Shown here: piece by piece, positions 1 to 13,700 of the stretch
How the letters are laid out: the number at the start of each line of letters is the position of its first letter
Numbering within the stretch: the first letter of the stretch is position 1
NCBI GenBank assembly: GCA_022496805.1
Contig: CM040087.1
Span: 12,784,001 to 12,848,000, forward strand
Reading direction: 5' to 3'
DNA length: 64,000 bases
DNA from: Pohlia nutans
Taxonomy: Eukaryota; Streptophyta; Bryopsida; Bryales; Mniaceae
Notes under the pieces: generated by a model
What the model was told of the DNA's origin: nothing
The model's database searches: none
Seen by the model: only the letters and a program-made list of their open reading frames with translations
Translations under genes and position numbers: made by a program

Positions 1-2488
1 TGGCTGGAATCGTATGATTGAGAATCACATCGCAAGAGAAAATCGCATGCCACACGATCCTCCGCCATGCAACGGAAAATAGTAAAGCAGAGTTTTGCTC
101 GCAATACTCCTGAAACACCTGACGTTGCAAGCTGCGAGACAACTTCTTTCGATATGGAGAGGAAGGACCTGAACAAAGAAAAAGCTATTCATTATGAACA
201 GCATCTGGCTGGTCGTTGGTCATGAGCATCTGGCGGCAAAGAGCTTCGCATGCGATGGAAGAACAAATTAGATTATGTTATATTACTAACGAAACAGCAA
301 AACCTTGACCACTCGCTGAACTAGAGAGGATTTCAACAAGAACTTCATCGGTGAGTAAAGTCTTACTTCATGATTTCGCTCCACAAAAGAGCAGCAGTCT
401 GTCCCGGAGCAGCTAACCCACTAGAACCTTGTACAGAATTTAAATTTGATGAAGGCCAAACCTGTTTTATAAAGACAGAATATTAGCTTGACCTAAAATG
501 TGGCACAATACAAAGTAGACATGATGACAGTTGGGTATATCCTTTCTGACAAGATCCAGATCAAAGATGAATGCTAGAGGTAAAATACCATACCTGGGCC
601 GATTTCACCACTGGATTCAGATAAAAGAGGAAATAAAGAAGCAGTAGACCAGCAGACGTATTGCACCACCAAACATCTGATGTTTTGCTTCCCAACATCC
701 CAGTCACTCCATCACTACTGGTATCCCCCAAATAGGACCCGAGCCCAAAAAAGCTGCCAATGTAGCCAAGCAGTCCTCCATCATTTGCACTCTGGCTAGG
801 ATTGGAGAGAGAGTCGCTATCAGTTGGAGGTAAATCTATAGGAGAGAGAAGCGAGGCAATGGTGTTTAACAGAGGCAAGATGGGAGCAGCTGGCGATACA
901 AGCCGTTCCGCATAAGGATTGGAAGATTCTCTCCAAAGAAGTAGCAAAATGAGAACAAGCGAAGCATCCAACTCGAGCTTCCTTCGATCTGAAGCGAGCT
1001 TCACATTGAAGACAGCAATGATTCCGTCGAAGGCATTGTAGACAAAAAGATAACTGGCTATGCTGTTGGTGTTCACATTTGGTGTGGCTGTCAAGATGGT
1101 CAAGTATACCCTGCATCACAACGCATTTTAGGTGAGCTTATCCGTGGATTGGCAACATTGGAGTCTATCAATCTGGTTAGACTGCTTCCTTTCACTATGC
1201 TAATTCTCAAGACAGAAATATTTCTAGTTTATTGCTATAAATAAAACTAGGAAATCCATAGAGACATCAAGTTTTTGTATTTATATGCTCCTGACAGGCC
1301 TATCTACGTTGTTCTTGGCCAAATGTTGACTCACTTGATACCCAGGGACTTCACAAGCACAGGAACGTCATCCCTCGTAAGTAGGGCTGCTATGCTTGTG
1401 ATTAATCGTCTGAAGAAATTGTCTGCATTATCGACAGCACCTGCCACCAGCGTAAGGATAGTTGAGCCCTGCCAACGCCACATCTCAGTTTTGAGGCCTA
1501 AAAGGTGGACCAGCAGGAGGAGGCGCTAAAAACCACTACACAGGTTACGAGTGGAACGAGTAGAAAACCAACATACTAATACGAACAACTCAACATTGTA
1601 AAGTCCGATCACAGAACCGACATCCGCATATTTGGGAGAAACAGGCAAACACAAAATCAATACAGAAAAGAGACGTACCTGTTCATTAAACCGCTTCTTA
1701 AAAATCTCTCGAAGCAGGACTGTAAGTGTCTCAAGTGCGTGAGCCACTCTAATAAAATTATCATCACCAAAGTACCTGCATGCATTATTGAACATTATTT
1801 CAAACCTCAACCAAACACTAGTGATGACACCTTGAACATCTTTTTAACAACTAGGACCTTACAAGACTTTCTTTTTCTCCAGAAAATCCCGTTCAGAAAA
1901 ATTGTTTCACCAGAGACCACATTGAGAAGTCGTACCTCACACAGGTAGCAAAGAGATCATTGATGACAGGGCGCAAGTTGCCCTGGAGTTGCTCCACCGA
2001 CGCTTTGGAAATGCATTGAGACAAAAATGCTTCATTGACCTGAATTTCTTGGCAAGGCAAAATTAATAAGTCCAAGAAATTCGACTGCTACGCAGAAATA
2101 TAAACAACGACATCTGTCATTCCAACGTCAATCGTCCAACTTGGGTAACAATATGAACTAACACCCCTTATAACCAACAACTAACCAGTGATGAGGTGAG
2201 AAAAATCTCAAACGTGACACAAATCAGAGTACTAAGAGCCTACAGTATTTGGAACACCGGCTGATGGAAGATGAGAACTACCTTCAGCAGTAGTAATTCA
2301 TCCCAAAACCTTCCAATGGTAACACGACCTTGAATACCAAGATCCTTTGCTGTTTGAAGTGGACTCCGCAATGCAAATACGTCCTCGTAGAGAGACACAA
2401 ACTTCTCCTTAAATGCGGGCCTGAAGCTATCGGACTTGGTAGGAGTTACAACAATTTGCCTGCTTGCAGGCAAACCTTGATTCTGCAT
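1..2488 (-). CDS. ARMH3-like armadillo-type helical protein, 3' end beyond window
   Basis: I see seven coding exons that join in phase: 2488-2282, 2039-1936, 1775-1679, 1468-1335, 1110-594, 461-367 and 168 to the window edge, about 440 residues. Blocks align, from memory, with animal ARMH3 (C10orf76) in the same order: KEKFVSLYEDVF and FWDELLLLKV at the N-terminus, then FIRVAHALETLTVLLREI, then SSNPYAERL, then LRAKLCFTIFRCMAEDR. The animal protein is about 690 residues, so roughly the last third lies left of position 1. The start was chosen at 2488 because it leaves about 26 residues before KEK, as in the animal protein, and the upstream exon in the same frame has no ATG. Animal ARMH3 works at the Golgi with PI4KB and GBF1; that role in plants is inference. 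The gene is divergently oriented from the XS-domain gene. Confidence 0.85.
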
Positions 2489-2722
2489 GCCTGCAAAAAG
2501 TTCCGGATTATTAACACGCTATCCTGAAACATTCGAATACGGCCATCACCGTCCAGTTTGACTCACCTCATTCTGATAACTTCTTCAAAAAGTCATGTTC
2601 TATCCAAATCCAGAACAGAATTTTACTGCAATTCGATACCATACTCTCCTAACTGTAGCACAAAATTGGACTCTAACCTGCTTTCGAGACAAACTCAATA
2701 GAGAACAAAGAATAGGACGTAC

Positions 2723-3200
2723 TGGCTTCGTCGCTAGCATCGTCAAAAACTCCAGGCAGTTTCCAGTTTAAAACCCTCTGCAAGTACGAGAATTTTACTG
2801 TAAGGAATTAGCAAGCAAAAAAATTGTCTAACTATATACACCAAGGGCTAGGGTAACAAAACACCTCTGCATGTCAAGTTATACGCTACACATCCAATTA
2901 ACAACCGTTTCAAAAAACCTCACCGCTCTAATCGTAATTCGGCTTGAACGACCGGGATCATGTAGGCTCTCAGACCTAATCGCGAACACAGACGCACGCA
3001 TATCCGCGCACACAAAAATATAGATCTCGGATCCAAACACACGCGGAATCGGGATCAATGCGAGGGGGTCACGAAAATGCGTAATCGAGATCAAAACGCG
3101 AACTGAAAACAATACCTGGAGTGGCTCGGACAATGAGGCCGCGGCGTCGGGTTGCAAGCTCGGCAGTGAGCGAAAATCATACCATGAGTTTAAAAATGTG
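2723..3200 (-). other. 5' UTR exons of the ARMH3-like gene
   Basis: An exon at 2777-2723 is bounded by a cag acceptor and a gtacgt donor, and an upstream exon ends at a donor at 3116 (cag followed by gtat). Both stay open in the frame of exon 2490-2282, but neither contains an in-frame ATG, so I read them as 5' untranslated leader. The upstream edge of the first exon is not determined; 3200 is nominal. An extended protein from a non-ATG codon is possible but less likely. Confidence 0.5.
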
Positions 3201-4980
3201 CCAAAAATCGACAAGCACTTGAAGCGATCGGAAATGAGCTGAGATCTGGTGCCGAACCCTGTGAAATGGAACAGCAAGAGCAAGCAACGCGAAGGCTGTG
3301 AAGGAATTTCACTCTTCTCCTCTGCAAACACTCTTGCGTTCAAGCGAACACTGCCATGGCCAACGGATGAATGTTTAATTTTATAGATGAATGAAGATTG
3401 AGAAGAATGATAAAAGTACAACGCTTACCGATTTCTGTTGCTCAATCAGATGAAAGTGAGAACATACCCGTCATCGACATTCATCCAAGAGTGGGCTATG
3501 AAAGCAAAAATGCGAGGGAGCGATGGCTTCTATTCTTCAGCTTCGGCCGAGCAGCTGCTGCTGTGCAAGTCTTGCACTTGCGTCGCATTGTGTTTTCATC
3601 GTCTTCTGCTCCAGTGACGCCAGGTTCGGTATGCACTTCGGAATCGCGCTGTCTTTCTTTCTTTATTTTTCTCTTTCCTAATTTTCTTTCTTCTTCTTGG
3701 GAGACGATTTTGGCATTTTCGTGATCGGGCATTCGTGCCTTGTAAAATTGTATGTAATTTGGTGTCGTGTGTGTAGCTCTTTTTTTATCGATGTTATTTT
3801 GGCTTGACGAAGATTGACATGCATTTGCCAAATTTCTAACACCATTGACAAGTTGCAAGGGATGTCTGTACTCGGAGTTTTGCTAATGAAATTGAGTACT
3901 GTTTACCAGGAAGCTTCTAAATATGCTGTGCTGAGGAATTGCTTAGGATGATCGGGTTATTACAATTATCTGAAGCAGGGCATAGGATTTCACTGAGGTT
4001 CAATCGAATTATCGTGATGCATTTTATTTATGCGATTTCTGGAGTTGTGACGACCTTGCATTGAGTTGCTGGAATGATAAACGAAGGAACGGGTTTTTTG
4101 TGAAGTAAAACTTTTTCTGGCTTTGACCTTTGATGTTTCTTAGAACTCGATTCTGTTTTGAAGATATGTGATTATGAGTATACTGCAGCCGAGTGGATTG
4201 TAGTTCTTCTGGTTCCAGGTACTCTGAAAGGAACTCAAGAGAAAGTGATTGTGTCTCTGTCTCCCGCGTTAAATGCTTGTGAAGGATCAAGCTCCAAAGA
4301 ATGGCGATAGCTGTGATGGAGGGTCTGTTTAAGGAAACAAACGCTCGTTTCTACTACATTTTTGTACTCTCATAGTTATGTACGGTTAATTCGTTCCATT
4401 GTTCGTATCTGCCGTTAGCTGTGTTAACATTGCGATTTCTGACGAAAGGTTGAATCATCAACATCCAAGTAATCTTGCAATTGTGCACACGGCATTCGCT
4501 TGAACTAACAGCTTGAAGTCAATTATCGTCACCCGGTTGAAATTACAACCAGATGGATTCCTTTAGTTTCCTTTTTGAGCTTAATGCTGGGGTTGTTCTT
4601 GTTCATCACAGAAACATAGTTTTCTTTTTCATTCCTGAATAGTGAGTTGCACGTTTGCTTTACAAGGAGTTACGGAAGGCAAAGGTCGCAGGGCTTAACC
4701 AAAACATCATTTCATGAAGTACATCTACTGGACACGTGAATGATTTTAATTTCCTTGCTCATTGAGGTACTCTCTCAAGACATTGGGATTATGAGTAGGG
4801 TTGTACACATGCTTTAAATTTCAAAATTGATGTGAAGGCAATACAGATGGCATGGAAGGTTTTAGAGAGTCCGCAGGAGGAAACGTACAAAGTCAATTTG
4901 TGAAACATTTTTGTTGCTTATTTTGAAAGAAACGAGTTCTGTTGTTTTGTTTGATTGGCTCAGATAAAGTCGGTTGGAAG
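3201..4980. other. Divergent intergenic region, no gene recognised
   Basis: This stretch separates the leader of the ARMH3-like gene (minus) from the ATG of the XS-domain gene (plus). It should hold both promoters and the XS-gene leader. A pyrimidine-rich tract lies near 3655-3700. I see no TATA box I would defend, no open frame with family similarity and no terminal inverted repeats. Confidence 0.5.
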
Positions 4981-6356
4981 ATGGACGTCTCTGACAGTGA
5001 CGATTACGATTCTGACGAATTGAATGAGGCATACGAGGAGGCCTGGGTAGGTCTTAAAGATGGAACGGTAACGTGCTTAAACCCTGACGGCACATTCAGG
5101 TGTCCCTATTCGCCAGCTCGCAAGAAGCAGAACTACAAATATAGTGAAATATATCAGCATGCTGAGTCAGTTGGTAAAGGAAATCGAGGCTCTGTGGCTG
5201 CTGGAAAGCATGTTGCCTTGAGAGAGTACCTGGAGAAGGAATTGGCAGCAAAGGCACCGCCTCAGGTGCAGCGAGAAATGCATTGGCTGCAAGATATAGC
5301 TCCTAGAGTGGACAGCGAGGACCTGGACAAGCGAGTCTACCCTTGGATGGGCATATTGCAAAACATTGATATTCAGACTCGAAGCCCGAGTGAGAGTTTC
5401 CGGATTGGTGCCTGGGCGGCAGACATTAAAGAGAAGCTTAAGGTACCAAGCGTTCCTGCCCTGGATATTTTAAATCTAGGTGAACTTCGCCATCTGTGTT
5501 GTATGATCGCCGTTCAATAAAATTCACACTAAACCACTGCTTAATCCGATCACTATTCTGATTGCAGGGTTTCAATCCAGAGTCGGTTAAAGTTCTCCAT
5601 GATGTTGAAGGTCATCAAGTTGTGGCTGTCATCCGGTTTCAAAACACAATGGACGGGCTTAAAGATGCCGAAGCATTTGAGAACAGTTTCTGTTGCAAGG
5701 GGTGGGGACGTAGTGATTTTGAGAAGGACTATCCAAATGAATGTGGCACACACTTGTATGGGTGGATGGCCACCAAGAAGGTGCGTTCTTGGGTTGACCC
5801 GTTCAATTTGTTTGGTCATTTAGTGGTTCATGGTAGTAATGGGGATCGGGTACTTGTGCAGGATGTTGAAGGGTCTAACAAGCTTCTAAGTGATCACCTG
5901 AAGGCGAATGGGGACTTGAAAAGTCTTCCAGAGATTGTAAGGGAACTGGAAGCTAAAGCACGGCAGCAGGTGCAAAACCTCAAGGAGGCATTGATCAATA
6001 AGGAGGAGGCCTTGCAATTAGCTCTTCAGGAAAACTGGAGCTTGATGAATAAGGTGGAATATGTCACGGCCCAGCTTGAACAAGCTCAACAAGAGAAGAA
6101 AAAACTCATCGAAGATCATGAAAGAAGTAAGATGGTGCATTCTTGGCTTTGAGTAAGAGCCCTAAGTTCTGATGTGATTTTCATTTATGAGGTCGAGTGA
6201 ATCTGATGTGATCTTGGCAACCTACTTGCAGAACTTGAGGACTTGCAATTAGCGGCATCGTCTGTGGCCAGTAGTGAATGTAATTCTGCTGATCCTGCTG
6301 TGAACAAGGGTGAAGGTGAAGAATTGAAGGTTCCATCAGCAAATTTGAATGTCTGA
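4981..6356 (+). CDS. XS-domain protein with zf-XS finger (SGS3/FDM-like)
   Basis: Three exons, 4981-5442, 5568-6126 and 6232-6356, join in phase to 381 residues. An acidic N-terminus is followed by a zf-XS zinc finger (about residues 31-85, with C32, C41, H60 and H77) and an XS domain (about 118-235, containing WMGILQNI, GFNPESVKVL and GWGRSDFEKDYP). A coiled coil follows (about 272-350, rich in E, K, Q and L). There is no XH domain after it. XS domains bind double-stranded RNA with overhangs; SGS3 acts with RDR6 in trans-acting siRNA synthesis, and FDM/IDN2 proteins act in RNA-directed DNA methylation. Lack of XH points toward SGS3, but at 381 residues it is much shorter than SGS3 (over 600). 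The ATG at 4981 is the first in frame. Family is confident; subfamily is not. Confidence 0.9.
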
Positions 6357-7751
6357 ACTCCTCATAATAGGGCAGCTGAAGAGCGGGCCATAGACACGAC
6401 TGCGACATCAATCTACTTCGCCAGTTCATTTTCCAAATTTTTGTTGTGAACGAGAGGTTTGGTACAAATATAGCAGTGCATAGCATCTTTTTTTGTATGA
6501 AGCTTGACTGATGGAACATGGAAACCTGCACCCATGTGAAACTACTACCAAGCAAGGTAACATCAGGATACGACTCTGCAAACTCTTGGATTCTGTAATA
6601 TAGAGGCAAATACAGTGACGTAGCATGTTGACAATGGATGCCAAACGCTTCTCGAAGACATCAAACGATTGTTAACAGGAACACTTTTTTCAATTTTCAC
6701 AAAACCTGAATGTGTAACATGGGACCTGTTGTCGCCCTGCAAACGAAGCATATGTGTTTGTGTTGTCAGTATACGACTTGTTAAGCACCGTGCCTTCGCG
6801 TTCTGAGTCCAAGTATTGCACGAAGCTGGGCTTCACGTGGTTGTTTCCCTTAAAGATCCCATGGCCTGCCAGTGGCTGGTGAAGACGAAATTTGGACAGG
6901 ATGGTTTTTCTCGTACGAACTGCCACTTCCAGTTATGTGGAGTCTGAAAGTGCAAGCCATCCTGCCAATCGCCAAACATCTAAGGTTTAAGTCATACCCT
7001 CACACAAAGTTTATTGATAGTTTGCGCTTTTGCACTGTATAGGGGCAGTGAGCAGCACTGTGAGGAGCACTTCATAGCTATAAAATGTCGTTTGAGAAGA
7101 TGACTGGGTTACAGTTGTAACAGCACAGTCCCTTGTTACTGCTAGTCGTTGAGTTTCGCTAGACCTTGTGCTTGTGCTAGACCCCCAGATTTCAAAGAAA
7201 ATTTTGATAAAACTTCGGATTCTGATACCTCGACCAAAGATGTCAAAGAATTGCATTGATACATTGCACTGTGGTAAGACCAAGCATCTGGCCGCATTGA
7301 TTTCTTAGCAGTTACTAACAGTGGGCCAAAGTGAACGTTCTAACGCGGTGAATCACTTCTTGTTTGAACTCCCATGTACAGGCAGCCCTTAACCTCGACT
7401 TGGGTGAAGGGAACAAGGATCGTTTCCACGTGATCATGCGAATTTCTGGATCACCATAGAAGCGTAACTTATTCTAGGTGAGCTACATTTTCTTTGTTTT
7501 GATCCCAGACTGCTGCATTTCTTTGCACCCAGTTGAAAGCCTGCAGTTTTGTATGCCGACAGAGAGTAACTGCAACTTGTTAACGTGGTCTATCAAGGCA
7601 ACTGTGGCACTCTCTTGTCGGAAGGTTATGATCCATTACCCTTTGATTCAATGTGAACCCTTTTGAATTACTAACAAGTACAGATATTGATGTTCAAAAT
7701 TCACCAGGACGACTTGCATTACATCCGATCATAAGGTTATCTATTCCGTAA
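6357..7751. other. Convergent intergenic region, no gene recognised
   Basis: Lies between the stop of the XS-domain gene (plus) and the stop of the DUF707 gene (minus), so it holds both 3' UTRs. Short open frames on the minus strand (6181-7283) have no recognisable domain, no paired splice sites and mutually overlapping frames; I do not call them. Confidence 0.5.
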
Positions 7752-10700
7752 CTACTGAGCTGGGGCTGCTGATGGTGCCCTTGCCTTACGGTGCCACATC
7801 TCTGCTTCCGCGTATTCGTTATACGGATCCTTCCATGTGGGATCATCCCGTGCAGCTTTTGCCCACCGACTCTGAAAAGCCCTCAGCTCTTTACCGGATT
7901 TTTTTCGTACCTGCCAGTCGTTGCATTGAAGGTTTTAATAACGAGATACATAAATCTATACTTCAAGATATATAGTGAGTACAAATCACACTTCAGTGTT
8001 AGCCTGAGTTCCGTGTGGGACAGGTGGACAAGATCTCACACAAACGTATTGATAATGTACACAGGAATTCAACGGGGGACCGGTAGATACTCCTGTCCAG
8101 CACGTACCTCATGGCGGGGATCGTACACCTTCTGTGAATAACATTCCAGAAACAGCATTTCAACAGTGTAAGTCACATAGTCTCAAAATCCTCAACAATG
8201 ACCTTGTAGACATTGATCACTGCATGAGCCCTCGGTCGGCAGAATGTTCACCAAGTGTGAACAATGGCCAAGCTTAAAAGAAACTGGTAATAAGTTTGTC
8301 AATTTCCAAATAGAGGGTTTCAAGCCTGATGCATAACATTCTGTAGTCCATCTGACATTGATCCTTGAAAGCTGATTTTGATTTTACTCTTTAGTATCAT
8401 TTTATCACATACATACATGCATATCACCTCTAGGTTGGCTCCCATTCAAAGTTTCATGGCTTTAGCTAGTGAATGTTTTTGTGTTTTGTAGGAGACAACA
8501 AAAGTTGCAGAGAGTTACTGACCTCGGTTGTGCCATTCCCAGAGTCATTTTGCATAAGGATGGTCTGAAATTACAGAACAGCGTCAATCCATGCCCTGAG
8601 AGTTCTTAGATTTCCAACACTCACTGAGATTTTACAGAGATAGCAAATACTAACATCTTGACCTGCTGCTGGTCAAATGGGCCTTATTTTTTAACGTTGA
8701 TCTCACAAGTGGAAGAACAACATTGTAAGAACATCATTTTAGTATGTGGTAGAACAACATTCTAATGTCATTTTAACCGAACTCAGAAAGCTTGCTTACT
8801 TTGTTTGCGTTTGGACCACCAAGGGAAGGAATGCCTTTGTGCAGAATGTACTCTGCATCAATGATACCCACTTTCTCGCTCCGCAAACCCTGACGCCGTT
8901 ACCAAGAACAATCGTCTCTCCTTAAGTTCATGTCTTTTTGCAGGGATGCTAGTTGTGTCACTTTTAAGAGATCAAGTTCGGTTACAAGAGCCAAATCTGT
9001 TGGAATAATCAAATTTTTATCATCAGGTATTGATTTCTTGATTTCTTACGTAATTTTGAAGTGGGAGGGTTGTAGACTATTGTATGAGAACTTTTTTATT
9101 CAAAGATCATTGACTAAGTGGCTATTTACATGTACACCAAGTGTATCATTAGATGAGATGCTATTTTGAGTAGGGGATGGGATCAGGTACCTAATGGATT
9201 TAGTATTCTCTTAACCTCTAAAGGATCACAAGGACACATTGTATTTGAGAATAATTTCATTACTTTAGTAGCTTATTTGGATTTCATAATTTTGCAGAGA
9301 ATTGTAGATGTTTGTTACGAGAACACAAAAGTCCTTCAAGATGTGAAAATTACATTGATCAATCTGTCGGGAAAAAACTAAAATATTAAAAGAGGTGAAT
9401 TTGAGACATAGTGGTTTGGAAGGTTGATGATTAAAAGGGCATTTTCACACTAGGGTGTCATATTTGTCAAAAAAAGTATACAATATGATCTTTTAGGGGT
9501 TAATGAGTAACCAACACATACCTGTGCACAGTAACCGATTTTTAAGTCAATGCCCCACCCATGGACTAGGTCATTCTGTTTCAAACCACCACCCACCATG
9601 TGATTGGAAGAATAAGAGTCAATAGCCCAGGACTACGAGACTCCCTTTCTATGGATTAGAATCATGAGTCTTCCAAATCGCCATATTCGTTTAATTGGGA
9701 ATTTCTGCCATATTGAGACTTTTGAAATCTAAAACTAGCATAAATTTAGTGGAAATTTCTATACCAATTGTAGATTTCAAGAAGTCCCAATATGACGAAA
9801 ATTCCCAATTAAACGAATATGGCAATCTAATACTAAAAGAGCATATTAAGAAGCGCGTATCCTACCAAGCTTGATTGTAAGATGCAAGTACTGACAAGAT
9901 TGAGAAAAATGCCATGATATGTTTGAAGATTGACAAGGACTAGGTAACGTGCAAAAAGGGTCTCGTCGTCACGAGAAATAACATGTTGAGCCATGGAAGT
10001 GACAAAGAATGTTATATCCATAACAAGATTGTATTCTCACGTTGACATAACCTCACTACTTGAATCTTGTCACTAGTAAAAAGGTGGCACTACCGAGGGA
10101 GATGCCCACGCAAATAGTGCCCAATTCCACACATGCATGATGATTTTGCGTGGGCATCTCCCTGAGGAGCGCCACCTTTTGTACTAGTGTATTTAGTCAT
10201 GAGATCAGACAATAGGTACAAGATTCTTAAACATATAAAACTATGCTCTCCATATCCAATGATATTGGTTGCCACCTTTACAAAATAATAGGCTCCATTG
10301 AGAGTATGAGAGCACTACCTGAATCATGTGCCAAACACATTGCCAAGCTGCCTTCGTAAAAACAGGTGCCATCACTTCAACATATCTGCAATGAAAAAAA
10401 AAATCAGTTACAAAAGCATCAAAATCAAATGTTGTGATGTAAGATAACTATATCTAAAAGACATTTTCCCTATCTCAATCTTCTATAATAGGTAGATTCT
10501 TACACCCCTACTATTGATGAGAATGTGCACAATCTAAACATGAGAGTTTAGGGTCGCTTTATAATCAACCTATAGTCAGCACTTTGAAAATTTGTAACTT
10601 ATTCATACGGTGTTCAAATACACCAAATTTATTTATTTATGTGTGTAAATAGGCTCAGTTGGTAAGGGGACGCTTTATCCCCTAAATGCCCACGGCATTC

Positions 10701-13700
10701 ACAAAAAAGTCAAACAACTCTTTCATATGGAGTTTGCTAATCAATAGCTTTTGAGATTTATTTTGAAATATTCTTAATTAATGCAAACATATATTTCCTA
10801 TTGGTCCTCAATTTCAAAATTTCTAATGCGTTATAAATTTAATATGATTTTTGAAATAAAGTACACAAGGAAATTCATATAAATTACAAAATTGTTCCAA
10901 ACAACCAAAAAAATATTTATAAAAGGTTTAAGTTACAATGAAGAACCATACGAGAAACTTCAATTTAAAAATATTTTCTAAATTTGGAAATTTGATAATG
11001 ACATATGCTTGGTAGTGTAGTTTGGATTATGATCTCGTGACATTGCAAGTGCAATAAAATACTTTATCTTATGATTTTTTCAGATTTGCAAACTGAAGTA
11101 GAAATTAGATTTGATAAGCTTCATTTTCTTGGTTGGATTTGAAAGCAAAATAATCATCTTTAAAGTTGAAATTGAATTTGACTATCCACTACTTACCATC
11201 CACTATTGGCATTTAGGGGTTAAGGTATAGTTACCTTAGCATCAAAATTAGGATTGCAATATCACTGGTAATACTACTGTATGATCAAACTTGAAAAAGC
11301 TTCCTTTTGGTAATGCAAATGCTTACCCTGTACATGGAACTGCTTTATAATCTGCCGGACATGCCGGTGTAAGAATTGACCTGCATCACAATGTTAAATT
11401 TTTTTTTAAAGAAAACTCTAGAAGAGATGTATGGAGCAGTGATCCTAGAACCACTTTTGACATTTAGAACATTATGTGACCTCCCACATAAATGGTATCT
11501 ACTTTTGCTACCCAGTGCATACAATACTCATGATACCTCTATGATATCCGGAAATACCCTTGATATATTAACCCCTAAGTAATGGATCAACCATTTTATG
11601 GTCTCTGCCCTTTTTTTATGGGCTGCCCGAAATAGAAAAAACATTTTTATAAAAAATAAAAAATATTTTTAAATAGGTAATCAAGTCTACTTTCCAACCC
11701 AATTTGAATCGTGTCGATCCAAGTTAAAATCCATCCGGGAGAAATTTTCAAAGAAAAACACTTCTACATTGTCTAGTGTTAGAAAACTTACTATTTGTGG
11801 AAAGTAATGATGTTCTCTCCATTGAAAAATTTGCAATTTTTGATTTTAAAATAGAATGTCTAGTTTTGACAAATCATACAAAATTTCAAATTCTAAAAAT
11901 AAAATTTGTAATTCTTATAAATATTTGAAGTTAAATGCTTCTAAATTCATTATGAGATGATAAAAAGCTATTTTTTGATATTTGACCGTATGGAAAATTA
12001 CTAAACATCAAGCTCCTCATTTTCTCTTTTGGACCAAACTTCATCAAAGTTGAAGAAGTAATTTTTTATAACACATTTATGTTTTGCCCTTACCCCTCCG
12101 TCATTTAGGATATCCACGGATATCACCTCATGAAGTTGCTACATATTTATATTATGATGCTACATTTTAATTTTTTTAAATTGCTATTATGATGCTATTA
12201 TGATGCTAAAAATTTTGCTACATTTTAATTTTTTTTTCATTTTCTTTCTTTGTATGCTTAGCAGCCCCATTTATTTTGGGTAGATATCCAGCTAATTTTA
12301 GTCAGTTTTGGGATCACTGGTATGAAGCAAGATTAGCCATGAATAATAATTACATTAAAGAATCAGAGGGATTGTGAACATACTTGTGTGCAGTCACACG
12401 TGGACGACGAACAGTAATAGAATGATGAATTTCTAGTGACGCCGGATCCAGAGCAGGCTGAGATATTTCAAGGCCCTCAGCTCGCATTATTTCCAAGTAT
12501 CTGCAGCATACCATAATTCTTTAGAGGCCCTGCACTGCAGCCGAATCCATCATTGTAATAATATCAAATGTTTACTTCAGATTAGCTTGCTATCCTGCCA
12601 TTAATAAATAATATGGCAAAGAGCCAACAAGAACTACAGTATGGTAGTAGAAGGATGCTTAATAAAATTCAAGTGTAAAAATCTAGTCAATCTTGGGTTA
12701 GTCATGTCGAACTATAAGGTTAACCCTTAAAGGACCAAGGATTCATGGTTTTAAAATGATACATTCAATCAATTATATTGTGAAAAATATAATTTAGTTG
12801 AGACCAAATTTTATGTCATCAAAATCAGTGAAGAACATTACATGTGTTGGTCTAAAATACATAATTTAAATTCTTTATGTGTAAAATTTTGATTTCATGT
12901 GGCACTAGAAACTTTAGAAAGGACACTAATGATGGTCATTCATTGAACACCCTGGATGTTCTCTACAATGAATGTCACACTTTTGAGGCCTGTTTTCTTA
13001 TTACCATCTACAAGGGAGAGGAATGAATTCTCACAACTACTAAAGAAATGTCGCAAATGGAGAATGGCATAGAAATTGTCCAAATGACTTGCTCTTTGCA
13101 CCACGCGAGTAAGTAAACCATTGACTATTTTGTTCTCCAAGCCAACTATAAGTAGTAGAAGGTAGGGTTTATCAATGTTTATATGAATTACGTGGTTCAT
13201 ATCTAATAGTAAATTATGCAACCCACAAAGATGAGAAGCGAGGCTTTTCAACTTACCTATGGGCATTGAAGTGCTCGACTCCCAAGTCCTCATCCCAAAG
13301 GAAGATATAATTGTACTGGTCTACAATGGCTGGGTGCATGAATCGTTTCGCGAACCACCTATGAATTCATCCCAAGGTCAATGGACATTAAAAGAAATGG
13401 TTACAAAGATCCCTTCAGTTCCTAAGCAGTTGGCCATCCACATGTCAAAAAGTCATACACTCGTCAAGATTCAAATTTTGTGACAACAAAGGTGGTCATG
13501 CTTTTGTCATGTTGTGCATCCTTCATCATGCAAAACCAAAATTCTCTCAAGCTTGTACAATAGAGAATACATGAACTTAGAGTCTTATGTAACCGTTTCA
13601 AAAGGTGCTGCAAACACCAAAAAAAGAATCAAGTTATTATAGATGCTTTAATTAATATCCAACAATTTCTTTTATATGACAAACATTCTCACATCTTGCG

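Noticed and set aside
3398..3858. Open frames of 108-120 residues between the two divergent genes
   Set aside because: They overlap on opposite strands, are low-complexity, and have no splice or family support.
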